DNA of 64,000 bases, from NCBI RefSeq assembly GCF_001536065.1, contig NZ_CZVW01000005.1, positions 61,855 to 125,854 of the forward strand, given 5' to 3'. Numbering within the stretch: the stretch's first letter is position 1; each line of letters opens with the position of its first letter. A model generated the notes under the pieces. That model ran no database searches. It was not told where the DNA came from and worked only from the letters and a program-made list of their open reading frames with translations. This document shows, piece after piece, positions 19,481-27,806 of this stretch. A program made the translations under genes and the position numbers. This DNA comes from Candidatus Chryseopegocella kryptomonas (GTDB lineage: Bacteria; Bacteroidota; Ignavibacteria; Kryptoniales; Kryptoniaceae).

Positions 19481-20349
19481 CCCTTCATTCTTTTTACAAG
19501 TTTTTCAATCTCAATCTTAACATCACTTTTTGATAACTTAACTTTTTGTCCGTGCCCCGGGAGAATCCATTCAAAATCAAAGCCAAGCAATTTCTCCATT
19601 GACTCAATTTGCTTTTCCCACGAATACCAGCAAACATCTCTCCCAGCGTCAAGATGTTTTTCATCTCTGTCCCACCATAGATGATCACCAGTGAAAAGAA
19701 ATTTATCCTTGTAAAGTAATACACAATGTCCTCTCGTATGCCCGGGCGTCGGGATAACGACAAAACCTGAAACTATTTCAACAGGTTTTTCACCCTCAAT
19801 CACAATATCAGCATTCCTAAATCCAGTTAAATCATCTTTATGAATTATAACGCTTGCACCAAAATGAGAAGCAAATTTCCCAGCATCAGCAACATCATCA
19901 CGATGCGAAAGAAAGATATATTTAACACCGCCCATTGATTCAAATTTTTTAACCAAATGAAGGACGAATCTCGGCGAGTCAATAAGCCAGTTTCCCTTCG
20001 GATTTTTGATGAAATAACTATTTGCCCCAAATGATTTTTCAGAATTAAAGCCACAATAAAAAACATCATCTTCAATCAAAATTGGAAAATCATTAATCAC
20101 ACTTGAAATTAAAAACTTTGAATCCTCACCTATAAATCCAATTGCACCAACAGGACAAGAAATTAACGCTTGAATTGCTTTTCTTTTTTCAACTTCATTT
20201 TTCGGTTGAGAATAAACATAAGAATATCCGCCAGAGTCAGCAAAAACTTCTGGAGCAATTTGTCTGCACGCATCACAATCTATGCAAGTTGAGTCAACAA
20301 AAAACTCACCTTTGACATTTATTTTCAAAATTTTATCTAAATTAGCCAT
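19471..20349 (-). CDS. Ferredoxin-metallo-beta-lactamase fusion protein
   Basis: A 292-residue two-domain protein. Residues about 15-75 form a single-cluster ferredoxin domain (CIDCDACRQIAPEVF and later ISCPVGAIG). Residues about 85-285 form a metallo-beta-lactamase-fold hydrolase with SHRDDVADAG in place of HxHxDH, TPGHTRGHCVLLY (metal His) and FTGDHLWW (bridging Asp), ending in LPGHGQKV. This layout matches a family of MBL-fold proteins with an N-terminal ferredoxin in Bacteroidetes and Cyanobacteria; its substrate is not established. It lies 3 bp after mqnE and may be co-expressed with menaquinone genes. Confidence 0.85.
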   Translation of the reverse strand: MANLDKILKINVKGEFFVDSTCIDCDACRQIAPEVFADSGGYSYVYSQPKNEVEKRKAIQALISCPVGAIGFIGEDSKFLISSVINDFPILIEDDVFYCGFNSEKSFGANSYFIKNPKGNWLIDSPRFVLHLVKKFESMGGVKYIFLSHRDDVADAGKFASHFGASVIIHKDDLTGFRNADIVIEGEKPVEIVSGFVVIPTPGHTRGHCVLLYKDKFLFTGDHLWWDRDEKHLDAGRDVCWYSWEKQIESMEKLLGFDFEWILPGHGQKVKLSKSDVKIEIEKLVKRMKGWG

Positions 20350-20352
20350 TGT

Positions 20353-21465
20353 TTAATACTCTGCGATGACATTGTAGTAAGCGTCTCTTTCAACGGGGGT
20401 TCTACCAGCGTCTTTGATGAGTTTTATAAGTTGATTTTTTGAAAGATATTGTGCTGTATCAGCCCCAGCCATATGATAAATTCTTTCTTCACGAACAGTG
20501 CCATCAAGATCATCAACCCCAAAACTTTGCGAAACCTGTGCAACTTTAACGCCAGTTGAAACCCAGAAACACTTTATATGCGGGAAATTATCAAGCATCA
20601 ATCTTGCAACCGCAAAACTTTTCAAATTCTGCAACCCGGTTGTCCAATCTCCTGCAAATTTGTTATTCTTCGGATGATAAGGCAACGGTATAAATGTCAG
20701 AAAACCGCCCGTCTCGTCTTGTAATTCTCTTAACATTATCAAATGTTGAACTCTTTCTTCAATTGTTTCCATATGACCGTAAAGCATCGTCGCATTTGTT
20801 TTTATGCCAAGTTTATGCGCTGTTTTATGAACTTCAAGCCACTCTTTTGCTCCAATTTTATCTGGGAACAATTTTTGCCTTACTCTCTCGCTGAAAACTT
20901 CCGCTCCACCACCGGGCATCGTATCAAGCCCCGCCTCTTTCAATTCAGATAAAACCTCTTCATAACTTTTTCCAAACATCTTCGCAAAATAATCAATCTC
21001 AACCGCCGTAAACGCTTTGATGTTAATTTTCGGATTTATCTCTTTTATCCCACGCATCATATCAAGGTAATAATCCCAAGGAAGTTTCGGATCAAGTGAG
21101 CCAACTATGTGAACCTCAACAATTTCATCTTTCAAAGGTCTAATTTTTTCAAAAATTTGTTCAAGCGTAAATCTATAAGCACCATCTTGTCCCTCCTTTC
21201 TGTAAAACGAGCAAAACTTACAATCAAGTTCGCAAATGTTTGAATAGTTTATGATGTGATTCTTCACAAAATAAGTCCTGTTCCCGTTCAATCTCTCTCT
21301 GACGATATTTGCAAGAAAACCAAGCGAAAGAACATCATTTGTTTTGTAAAGTTTTACACCATCATCAAAACTTAACCTTTCACCGTTCAAAACTTTTTCA
21401 AATATATCCATCAACCCCGACTTTTGAATCTGCTTCTCTTGAATAGGTAGAATTTCTATCTCCAT
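20353..21465 (-). CDS. mqnE: Aminofutalosine synthase (radical SAM)
   Basis: MqnE joins 3-enolpyruvylbenzoate to SAM to give aminodeoxyfutalosine, the second step of the futalosine menaquinone pathway. The 370-residue protein has the radical-SAM cluster motif CELDCKFCSF near residues 73-82. The MqnE-type segments EVHIVGSLDPKLPWDYYLDM and IKAFTAVEIDYFAKM follow, and DTMPGGGAEVF is present near 185. The second segment separates it from MqnC. mqnA lies downstream in the same orientation, supporting the assignment. Confidence 0.95.
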   Translation of the reverse strand: MEIEILPIQEKQIQKSGLMDIFEKVLNGERLSFDDGVKLYKTNDVLSLGFLANIVRERLNGNRTYFVKNHIINYSNICELDCKFCSFYRKEGQDGAYRFTLEQIFEKIRPLKDEIVEVHIVGSLDPKLPWDYYLDMMRGIKEINPKINIKAFTAVEIDYFAKMFGKSYEEVLSELKEAGLDTMPGGGAEVFSERVRQKLFPDKIGAKEWLEVHKTAHKLGIKTNATMLYGHMETIEERVQHLIMLRELQDETGGFLTFIPLPYHPKNNKFAGDWTTGLQNLKSFAVARLMLDNFPHIKCFWVSTGVKVAQVSQSFGVDDLDGTVREERIYHMAGADTAQYLSKNQLIKLIKDAGRTPVERDAYYNVIAEY

Positions 21466-21484
21466 AGAATTGTGATTTTTGTTT

Positions 21485-21937
21485 TCAATTTGGCTTTAAA
21501 ACTTTTTCAAGAGCATCAATAATTTGCCGATAATGTTCCGAAACCTTCACTTTATCAATCACATAAGCGATTTCGCCATCTGGATTTATGATAAATGTAA
21601 CTCTTTTTGCAAACCCCAAGATCCCAGAAACTCCAAACGCTTTAATCACATTGGCATTTTCATCTGCGATCATCTCATACGGGAAATTGTATCTTTCTTT
21701 AAACTTCTTCTGCGTCTCAACATCATCCTTGCTTACGCCCAAAACATTTACATCATACTTTGAAAGAAACCCATAACCATCACGAATGTTACAAATTTCT
21801 TTTGTGCAACCCGGCGTAAACGCCTTTGGATAAAAAAATAAAACAGTCCATTTCCCTTTTAAATCATCTGAAGTTATAATCCTTCCATCTGTGCACATGC
21901 CAGAAAAATTTGGAATTCTATCGCCAGGTTTTAACAT
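21485..21937 (-). CDS. Peroxiredoxin (Bcp/PrxQ type)
   Basis: A thiol peroxidase of about 150 residues. The peroxidatic site is FYPKAFTPGCTKEICNIRD, with the catalytic Cys in TPGC and the resolving Cys five residues later, as in the Bcp/PrxQ group. The start is set at ATG 21937 (MLKPGDRIPNFSG). The frame extends upstream to a GTG at 21979, but that lies inside the terminator hairpin after rplS and is not a plausible start. The gene follows rplS and precedes mqnE; it probably protects against peroxides in the cytoplasm. Confidence 0.92.
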   Translation of the reverse strand: MLKPGDRIPNFSGMCTDGRIITSDDLKGKWTVLFFYPKAFTPGCTKEICNIRDGYGFLSKYDVNVLGVSKDDVETQKKFKERYNFPYEMIADENANVIKAFGVSGILGFAKRVTFIINPDGEIAYVIDKVKVSEHYRQIIDALEKVLKPN

Positions 21938-21960
21938 TCTACGACACCATTCTTGTTTTA

Positions 21961-21995
21961 AAAATAAATAAAGAGACACGCCAAAAGCGTGTCTC
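21961..21995 (-). terminator. Intrinsic terminator after rplS
   Basis: On the minus strand a 9-bp stem (GAGACACGC with GCGTGTCTC, positions 21995-21987 and 21981-21973, 5-nt loop) is followed by TTTATTTATTTTT. It ends the translation operon that begins with ffh. Confidence 0.9.
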
Positions 21996-22001
21996 CGTGA
22001 A

Positions 22002-22352
22002 TTACTCTGAAGTTTTTTGTCTGACTTGTTTTGAGCTCATCTCACGCAAATAATAAAGTTTCGCCCTTCTTACAGAGCCACGCTTCTTAACTTCAATCTT
22101 TGCAATTGACGGGGAATGAATCGGGAAAATTCTCTCAACACCAACGCCATCGCTAATTTTCCGCACGGTAAATGTCTCATTCAAACCACTACCTCGCCTT
22201 GAAATCACAATTCCCTCAAATTCCTGAATTCTCTCCTTATCACCTTCAACAACTTTGACATGAACAGAAACAGTGTCACCGGGCTTGAAATCCGGTATGT
22301 CCGTTTTAAGGTATTTTGATTCAACGAGTTTCACCTTATCCATTTTTATCAT
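22002..22352 (-). CDS. rplS: Ribosomal protein bL19
   Basis: A 116-residue large-subunit protein located at the 30S-50S interface. The family signature is complete: [15 protein letters not shown] near 20-34, [16 protein letters not shown] near 41-56 and [15 protein letters not shown] near 75-89, ending with the basic RRAKLYYLR segment. It is last in the ffh-rpsP-khpA-rimM-trmD-rplS order, overlaps trmD by 17 bp and is followed by a strong terminator. Confidence 0.98.
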   Translation of the reverse strand: MIKMDKVKLVESKYLKTDIPDFKPGDTVSVHVKVVEGDKERIQEFEGIVISRRGSGLNETFTVRKISDGVGVERIFPIHSPSIAKIEVKKRGSVRRAKLYYLREMSSKQVRQKTSE

Positions 22353-23037
22353 CTCCTGTAATTTTGTTTAACAAATCCTTCCTTCTTTTCAGCGTTTTTT
22401 CAAGTGCTTTTTCATATCTCCATTTTCTTATCAACTCATGATTTCCAGAAAGTAAAACTTCTGGGACTTTCATTCCTCTATATTCCGCAGGTCTTGTGTA
22501 ATGCGGATGATCAAGAAGACCTGTTTGAAAAGAATCAGTCATCGCTGATTCAATATCGTTTAAAACTCCGGGTATAAGACGAATTGTCGCATCTATTACT
22601 ACAAGCGCTGGCAATTCTCCGCCTGTTAAGACATAATCTCCAATTGATACTTCCTTAGTGACAAGCGCTTCTCTTACTCTTTCATCAACTCCCTTGTAAT
22701 GTCCGCAGAGCAAAATTATATTGTTAAGTTTTGCGAATTCATTTGCCATCTTCTGATTGAAAAGTTCTCCATCTGGAGTTAAAAAAATTATCTCGTCATA
22801 TTCTCTCTCGCTTTTCAATTTTTCAATGCATTCAAAAATTGGTTCAGGTCTTAAAATCATTCCCGAGCCACCACCATACGGATGATCATCAATCTGTCTG
22901 TATCTGCCAATTCCATAATCGTGCAAATCGTGGACATAAATTTCAACAAGTCCTTTTTCACGAGCTCTTTTGATTATGCTTGCATTCAATGGACTTTCAA
23001 ATATCTTCGGAACAGCTGTTATTATATCTATTCTCAT
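22336..23037 (-). CDS. trmD: tRNA (guanine37-N1)-methyltransferase
   Basis: TrmD makes m1G37 in tRNAs reading CCN, CUN and CGG codons, which prevents frameshifting. The 233-residue protein has the SPOUT trefoil knot: [20 protein letters not shown] near 52-71, [11 protein letters not shown] near 85, [12 protein letters not shown] near 108 and [20 protein letters not shown] near 131-150. The substrate-binding DHPHYTRP block is near 177. It sits between rimM and rplS as in most bacteria. Confidence 0.98.
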   Translation of the reverse strand: MRIDIITAVPKIFESPLNASIIKRAREKGLVEIYVHDLHDYGIGRYRQIDDHPYGGGSGMILRPEPIFECIEKLKSEREYDEIIFLTPDGELFNQKMANEFAKLNNIILLCGHYKGVDERVREALVTKEVSIGDYVLTGGELPALVVIDATIRLIPGVLNDIESAMTDSFQTGLLDHPHYTRPAEYRGMKVPEVLLSGNHELIRKWRYEKALEKTLKRRKDLLNKITGDDKNG

Positions 23038-23061
23038 ATTCTCATCACCTCCCGAACTCCA

Positions 23062-23577
23062 TCAAATTAAACCTTCAATCAACTCAATTATCATCATCTT
23101 TTTTTCAAGGTCAACTTCTTTTACAACATCTTTTATAGCAGGGATCAAAATTTCCTTTCCCTTTGACTCAACCACATAAACATCGTTTGCTGGAAGAAGC
23201 CACACATCCGTTATCACTCCAATTTTATTCCCATTCGTATCGTAAACTTTTAAACCGATCAAATCATGGACATAAAAAGAGTCCTCGGGAAGCGGAACAA
23301 GTTCTTCTTCCGGAATATAGATAAATTTTCCAGAGAACGATTCAGCGCTTGTTCTATCATTTACTCCCTTAAATTTCAAAATCACATCTTCATCTCTCAA
23401 AAAAGAACTCACAACCTGATGTTCCTCAACTTCAACTGGATTATCGCCAACATAGACACGCTTTAACTTTTTAAATCTCTCAACAAAATCAGTAATTGGC
23501 TTAACACATACTTGTCCTCTGAGACCATAAGGTCTCAAAATTTTTCCAATTATACACAAATCACCCATCTGTTTCAA
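23062..23577 (-). CDS. rimM: Ribosome maturation factor RimM
   Basis: A 171-residue 30S-assembly factor that binds ribosomal protein uS19 and helps 16S rRNA head-domain maturation. The N-terminal domain shows IIGKILRPYGLRGQVCVKPI at about 9-28. The PRC-barrel C-terminal half shows FYVHDLIGLKVYD and the conserved DVYVV, then ILIPAIKDVVKEVDLEKK. It lies directly upstream of trmD, its usual partner. Confidence 0.97.
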   Translation of the reverse strand: MKQMGDLCIIGKILRPYGLRGQVCVKPITDFVERFKKLKRVYVGDNPVEVEEHQVVSSFLRDEDVILKFKGVNDRTSAESFSGKFIYIPEEELVPLPEDSFYVHDLIGLKVYDTNGNKIGVITDVWLLPANDVYVVESKGKEILIPAIKDVVKEVDLEKKMMIIELIEGLI

Positions 23578-23583
23578 ACAAAA

Positions 23584-24003
23584 TTATTTCATAGGTTTCG
23601 TTGGCATATTAAACAACTCCTTCGGTGGATGCTTCCAGATTCGGATAAAATACTTTCTGCGTCCAATTATCAAACCAGTATCATCAAAAAACTTACCTGC
23701 TTCAACATAAGCAAGATGCCTTTTCAAATCCTCCATCAATTCAAGTCCTTTCAACCTTTCTTGAATTTCCTTTGATTCCTCAAGCATCTTGCGATACTTT
23801 TCCATCATCATCTCGCTCCTCTTCTGCAATTCTCTTGATTTTTCAATCAACTCATCAAATTTCTCCTTATCAATCATCTCAAATTTTCTTTTGCAAACCG
23901 AATCCGGAAGCAAAATTTTTTCCTTTGACACATCGTCGTCAGCAATTGCACTACTTAATCCAAACACAAAAAATGTGATTACATATTTCAGCCACATTTT
24001 CAC
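23584..24003 (-). CDS. Small exported coiled-coil protein of unknown function
   Basis: I do not recognise the family. The 139-residue product has a signal peptide (about 1-22, FVFGLSSAIA). A highly charged helical segment (about 45-105, EKFDELIEKSRELQKRSEMM and following) probably forms a coiled coil. A short non-helical tail (RRKYFIRIWKHPPKEL) follows. It is inserted between khpA and rimM in an operon that otherwise encodes translation factors, with 6 bp to rimM, so it is likely co-transcribed. Its exported nature is unusual for this operon. Confidence 0.7.
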   Translation of the reverse strand: MKMWLKYVITFFVFGLSSAIADDDVSKEKILLPDSVCKRKFEMIDKEKFDELIEKSRELQKRSEMMMEKYRKMLEESKEIQERLKGLELMEDLKRHLAYVEAGKFFDDTGLIIGRRKYFIRIWKHPPKELFNMPTKPMK

Positions 24004-24057
24004 ATCTTATCTTATCTTTGTAAAGCACAATCAAGCGAAGATCAAAGAGTTAATTCA

Positions 24058-24288
24058 TCATTGCAAAATTTCAAGCACCGCTCTTTTTCCTTCCTTTGCA
24101 GCAACTGCGCTCAATAAAACGCGCATTGCATTTGCGGTTCTCCCTCTTCTACCAATAACCTTGCCAACATCACCTTGTCCAACTTGCAATCTGAATATCA
24201 CACGATTCTCCCTGTCTTCCATCGTTATCTTAACATCTTCTGGCTTGTCAACTAAATGCTTTGCGATAAATTCCAGAAATTCACGCAT
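24058..24288 (-). CDS. khpA: KH-domain RNA-binding protein KhpA
   Basis: A 76-residue single KH domain protein. The GXXG RNA-binding loop appears in VGKVIGRRGRTANAMRVLLS at about residues 40-59. The length and position between rpsP and rimM are those of KhpA (YlqC), which pairs with KhpB/Jag and affects cell division and sRNA binding in Gram-positives; its role in this phylum is less known. A good GGAGGG site stands 8 bases before ATG 24288, but it can pair with a nearby complementary stretch. Confidence 0.94.
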   Translation of the reverse strand: MREFLEFIAKHLVDKPEDVKITMEDRENRVIFRLQVGQGDVGKVIGRRGRTANAMRVLLSAVAAKEGKRAVLEILQ

Positions 24289-24295
24289 TTTTCCA

Positions 24296-24330
24296 GCCCT
24301 CCGTAGTGTTTCAGTTTATATTTGGAGGGC
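24296..24330 (-). promoter_or_regulatory. Hairpin that can mask the khpA ribosome binding site
   Basis: On the minus strand GCCCTCC (24330-24324) is perfectly complementary to GGAGGGC (24302-24296), with a 21-nt AT-rich loop. The second arm contains the khpA Shine-Dalgarno. Pairing would block khpA translation independently of rpsP. No U-run follows, so it is not a terminator. Confidence 0.4.
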
Positions 24331-24345
24331 GTCACCATCAAGAAA

Positions 24346-24780
24346 TTAACTTTCCTGAGATGGCGCCTCTCCCTGCCCAGAACCTTCCTGAGTTGCTCCT
24401 TTTTGTTTCTTCTTTAATCTTCTACGTTCTTTCTTCTCCTTTTCTCGCTTTTCTCTGTCAATTTGGAGTTGAAGCCATTTCTCATATTCCGCTTGAATAA
24501 AAGCTTCATCCTTACCTTGCTTCATCAAAGACCACTTCAACCAGATTCCCTTTCTCCGCAATAGAGCTTTAACTGTATCCGTCGGGATAGCTCCTTTCTT
24601 TAACCAATGGATCACTCTATCCTCCTTGATTTCAACCTGCATTGGTTCTGGAAGTGGATTATACCATCCAACCGATTCAATATACTTTCCATCTCTTGGC
24701 TCTCTTGAATCTGCAACAACGATCCTGTAAAAAGGTTGTTTCTTTTTTCCGAACCTCTGCAAACGAATCTTAACCGCCAA
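24346..24780 (-). CDS. rpsP: Ribosomal protein bS16 with long charged C-terminal tail
   Basis: Residues 1-85 are a standard bS16: [20 protein letters not shown], then [20 protein letters not shown] and the [20 protein letters not shown] segment. The total of 144 residues is well beyond the usual 80-90. The extra 50-60 residues are a Lys/Glu/Arg-rich helix ([19 protein letters not shown]) ending in a Gly/Ser/Gln tail. Such extensions occur in several FCB bacteria. It is second in the operon after ffh. Confidence 0.97.
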   Translation of the reverse strand: MAVKIRLQRFGKKKQPFYRIVVADSREPRDGKYIESVGWYNPLPEPMQVEIKEDRVIHWLKKGAIPTDTVKALLRRKGIWLKWSLMKQGKDEAFIQAEYEKWLQLQIDREKREKEKKERRRLKKKQKGATQEGSGQGEAPSQES

Positions 24781-24803
24781 TTTTCTCCTCTTTTTGTTTT
24801 TAA

Positions 24804-26129
24804 CTAAAATGGAATTTTAAAACCCTTAAACCTTCCACGATTCAATTGCTTCAATAATTTTTGCATCTCTTCAAATTGTTTCAACAATCTATTAACATCT
24901 TGAACTGTTGTCCCGCTTCCCATAGCAATTCTTCTTTTTCTGCTTGCATTTATAATCTGCGGTTTCCTTCTCTCTTCCGGAGTCATTGAATTTATTATCG
25001 CCTCAATTTTGACAAGTTCCTTCTCATCTATATCAACATTTCTGAGTGCGCTCCCAACTCCAGGAATCATACTTAAAATTTCCCTTAAAGGTCCCATCTT
25101 CCTTATCTCACGAATTTGCTCTCTGAAATCTTCAAGTGTGAATTGATTTTTCCTTAACTTCTCCTCTAGCTTGCGTGCTTTTTCCTCATCAACCTGTTTT
25201 TGTGCTTTTTCAACAAGCGTGATTATATCACCCATTCCCAGAATTCTTGAAGCCATACGATCCGGATAAAACGGCTCAAGAGCGTCAAGCTTTTCACCAA
25301 CACTTACAAATTTTATCGGCTTATTAACAACCGCTTTAATTGAAAGAGCAGCTCCACCACGAGCATCTCCATCAAGCTTTGTCAGAACAACTCCATCAAA
25401 GTTTAATCTATCGTTAAACTCCTTAGCAACATTTACCGCTTCCTGACCTGTCATTGAATCAACGACGAATAAAATTTCTGTCGGTTTCACCGCTTCCTTG
25501 ATTCTTTCAACCTCTTGCATCATTTCCTCATCTATGTGCATTCTTCCAGCGGTGTCAATTATAACGACATCTCTATAATTTTTTCTCGCATAATCAATTG
25601 AATTAACCGCTATTTGAACCGCATCCGCATTTGAATCAATTGAAAACACGGGAACTTGAATTTGCTCTCCAAGTTGCTTTAACTGCTCAATTGCAGCCGG
25701 GCGATGTATATCCGCAGCAACAAGAAGAGGATGACGTCCTTTGTGCTTTAAATGATTTGCAAGTTTAGCGCAAAATGTCGTCTTACCCGAACCTTGCAAT
25801 CCAACAACCATTATCACTGTCGGAGGATTTGGCGAAAACTTTATATCCGCCCGGGTTGAACCCATCAAAGCGACAAGCTCATCGTAAATTATCTTTATAA
25901 GCATTTGCCCGGGCGTTATGCTTCGCAATACTTCCTGACCTATTGCCTTTTGCTGAACTCTTTCGGTAAAATCCTTCACAACTTTATAATTCACATCCGC
26001 TTCAAGAAGAACTCGCCTTATTTCGCGCATCGTTTCAGCAATGTTTGACTCCGTTATGCGCGCCTGACCTCGTATCTTCTTGAAAAGCAATTCAAATTTT
26101 TGCGTAAGCTCTTCAAACATTTCACACAA
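24804..26129 (-). CDS. ffh: Signal recognition particle protein Ffh
   Basis: A 441-residue SRP GTPase that delivers nascent membrane proteins to FtsY and SecYEG. The N domain is followed by the G domain: G1 [15 protein letters not shown] near 110, DTAGRMH near 192 and [10 protein letters not shown] near 250, with the insertion-box region between. The M domain (about 330-430) is Met-rich ([14 protein letters not shown], then [20 protein letters not shown]) and binds 4.5S RNA and signal peptides. It heads the conserved translation operon; no 4.5S RNA gene was seen. Confidence 0.98.
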   Translation of the reverse strand: MCEMFEELTQKFELLFKKIRGQARITESNIAETMREIRRVLLEADVNYKVVKDFTERVQQKAIGQEVLRSITPGQMLIKIIYDELVALMGSTRADIKFSPNPPTVIMVVGLQGSGKTTFCAKLANHLKHKGRHPLLVAADIHRPAAIEQLKQLGEQIQVPVFSIDSNADAVQIAVNSIDYARKNYRDVVIIDTAGRMHIDEEMMQEVERIKEAVKPTEILFVVDSMTGQEAVNVAKEFNDRLNFDGVVLTKLDGDARGGAALSIKAVVNKPIKFVSVGEKLDALEPFYPDRMASRILGMGDIITLVEKAQKQVDEEKARKLEEKLRKNQFTLEDFREQIREIRKMGPLREILSMIPGVGSALRNVDIDEKELVKIEAIINSMTPEERRKPQIINASRKRRIAMGSGTTVQDVNRLLKQFEEMQKLLKQLNRGRFKGFKIPF

Positions 26130-26230
26130 GAAATGGTTTGTAAATTATGCTTTGCAAATTTACAAAAAATCAAAAACTTTTCCAATTCTCTCAATTTTTC
26201 CCCGGCGAATACCTGACGACTTCAACTTTT

Positions 26231-27397
26231 TCAAGCGTGATCAAAGCAGCGCAAATTGAGATAAAAAAGCAAAGACAAAACTTGAAGTGCGATTGAAAAT
26301 AAAACAAGATAAAAAATTGACACTTCATATAACTTCCCCATTATGAAACTTCCAACAAACCACGCCAGACCGAATAAGCCGTGAAAAATTCCAAAAGCAA
26401 ATCCTCTTCTTTCAGCAGTGACTAACTCTGCAATTGCCGACTTCATAATTGTCTCTTGAAATCCCATCACAATTCCCCACAAAATAACAGAAAAAATAAC
26501 CGCAATTAAATTATCAATCCCAAAAGCAAGAATTGTAATCGGCATTGAAAAAATCGGGATAAGAAATAAAATTTTCAATCTAAATCTGTCAAACAAAAAT
26601 CCAGCGACAATAGCAGTCAAAGCATCAACCCCCATCGCAACAGCAAATAAAACAGGTATAATCTCATCACCAACAATTTGAATTTTCTTAAAATGATACG
26701 AAACAAGTTGAAAATGTGGATAACCGCAAATCGTCAATGCGGTGAACACGAGATAAATTAAGAAAATTTTCCCAAATCTATCTGTGCCTTTTTTCTCATC
26801 TTTGACTTCAAGTTTTTCAGGATTTGGATAAATAATCATAGTTGCGATAAGAGTTGCAAGTGAAAGCAAAGCAGGGATTCCAAGGATTAAAAAAGCATTT
26901 TTGTATGAATTACTTGCATAAATTACGCTCGCAACAATCAAAGGTCCAACTATTGCTCCAATTTGATCAAGAACCTCGTGTAGAGCAAAACCTTTTCCGT
27001 ATCCAATGTTTGATGAAGCATAAGAGATAATTGTATCTCTTGCGGGCGTTCTCACAGCTTTCCCAAATCTTTCTGCAATTATCAAAACCGATGCAATTTC
27101 CCATTTTCCAGCAAAAGCAAGCAACGGAACTGAAACAAGATTGATAAAATAACCAAGCACTGTCATCAACCAGTAGCGCCTGATCTTATCAGATATATAA
27201 CCCGAGATCAGCCTAACTCCATAACCTGTAAGCTCACCCAGACCGCTGACTAAACCGACAATCCCTGCACTCGCTCCAAGAGTGTAAAGAAATGGACCTG
27301 TAATTCCACGAGCTCCTTCATAAGTCACATCCGCAAATAAACTTACAAAGCCAAGCAAAACGACAGCTTTAATTGCCTTACTTTTGGTTGCGTTCAT
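26231..27397 (-). CDS. MFS transporter downstream of a fluoride riboswitch (3' end possibly frameshifted)
   Basis: A 388-residue inner-membrane protein with 12 hydrophobic segments and the MFS cytoplasmic loop 2-3 motif (SGYISDKIRRYW near 65-76). An early signature is LFADVTYEGARGITGPFLY near residue 20-38. Its substrate is unknown. A fluoride riboswitch lies in its leader, with one small open frame between, which suggests fluoride-induced expression (inference). At the 3' end, deleting one base from a T6 run (plus A6 at 26263-26268) extends the last helix as LLFISICAALITLEKVEVVR with a stop at 26191. This looks more natural than the abrupt LNLRCFDHA end. Confidence 0.88.
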   Translation of the reverse strand: MNATKSKAIKAVVLLGFVSLFADVTYEGARGITGPFLYTLGASAGIVGLVSGLGELTGYGVRLISGYISDKIRRYWLMTVLGYFINLVSVPLLAFAGKWEIASVLIIAERFGKAVRTPARDTIISYASSNIGYGKGFALHEVLDQIGAIVGPLIVASVIYASNSYKNAFLILGIPALLSLATLIATMIIYPNPEKLEVKDEKKGTDRFGKIFLIYLVFTALTICGYPHFQLVSYHFKKIQIVGDEIIPVLFAVAMGVDALTAIVAGFLFDRFRLKILFLIPIFSMPITILAFGIDNLIAVIFSVILWGIVMGFQETIMKSAIAELVTAERRGFAFGIFHGLFGLAWFVGSFIMGKLYEVSIFYLVLFSIALQVLSLLFYLNLRCFDHA

Positions 27398-27429
27398 CTG
27401 TAAACTATTTTTGTTTTTATAATTTCGTG

Positions 27430-27579
27430 TTAAAATCTTATAATCCCATCTTTGCCAGAAAAATACTCAAGCACTAATTTCCACGATTTAATTTCGTCCC
27501 TCGTAAGTGGAGCACTCCTTTGATAGTCATGCTTATCAATAAAGTTAATCAAATCACCAAACAATTTTTGAATTTTCAA
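27430..27579 (-). CDS. Small open frame or gene remnant between riboswitch and MFS gene
   Basis: A 49-codon frame from TTG 27579 to TAA 27430. The encoded peptide begins LKIQKLFGDLINFIDKHDY and ends LVLEYFSGKDGIIRF. Its amino-acid make-up looks coding, but there is no ATG and no clear ribosome binding site, and I recognise no family. It is either a true small protein under the riboswitch or the 3' remnant of a deleted gene. It sits 32 bp upstream of the MFS start. Confidence 0.35.
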   Translation of the reverse strand: MKIQKLFGDLINFIDKHDYQRSAPLTRDEIKSWKLVLEYFSGKDGIIRF

Positions 27580-27602
27580 AATTTGAGAAAGTTTCTTCTA
27601 AA

Positions 27603-27701
27603 ATAAAAAAAAACTCCTACTTTTAGCCATTTTTTTGACTAAAAGTAGGAGTCATCAGTTCCGAGTAAATCGGAACATTTAGGAGCGGACTCCATCGCTC
27701 A
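27603..27701 (-). promoter_or_regulatory. Fluoride riboswitch (crcB motif) with terminator platform
   Basis: Read on the minus strand from 27700, GAGCG and CGCTC (27700-27696, 27687-27683) form a stem enclosing ATGGAGTC. TAAAT follows, then a second stem GTTCCGA/TCGGAAC (27676-27670, 27664-27658), then TGATGACTCCTAC (27657-27645). The loop GGAGTC can pair with GACTCC as the pseudoknot of the fluoride aptamer. ACTCC is also the base of the downstream terminator stem, so fluoride-bound aptamer and terminator are mutually exclusive, the known mechanism of this class. Together with the 12-nt loop and U-run, the whole layout matches known crcB-motif RNAs. The 409-bp gap 27398-27806 otherwise holds only the small frame at 27430-27579. 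Confidence 0.9.
27604..27652 (-). terminator. Terminator of the fluoride riboswitch
   Basis: On the minus strand ACTCCTACTTTTAG (27652-27639) pairs perfectly with CTAAAAGTAGGAGT (27626-27613) over 14 bp with a 12-nt loop, followed by eight or nine T. It stops transcription toward the MFS gene unless the aptamer captures its first bases. Confidence 0.92.
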
Positions 27702-27806
27702 AAAAGAAATTAAAAAATCCAAAACAAAAATTCAAATTCGCACAATCATCTTGACTTTTATTAGACGAGAATTTAAATTTTACCAAAAAATAAAATCACA
27801 GAGAAA

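Noticed and set aside
21938..21979. Longer N-terminus for the Bcp-type peroxiredoxin
   Set aside because: The added codons lie within the rplS terminator stem and U-run; ATG 21937 gives the family start.
23789..24349. Open frame of 186 codons on the plus strand
   Set aside because: It is antisense to khpA and the exported coiled-coil gene; the minus-strand genes are conserved.
27613..27700. Hairpin cluster first read as a REP/MITE or IS200/IS605 end
   Set aside because: The order of stems, the loop-to-tail pairing and the competing terminator fit a fluoride riboswitch much better, and no transposase remnant is present.
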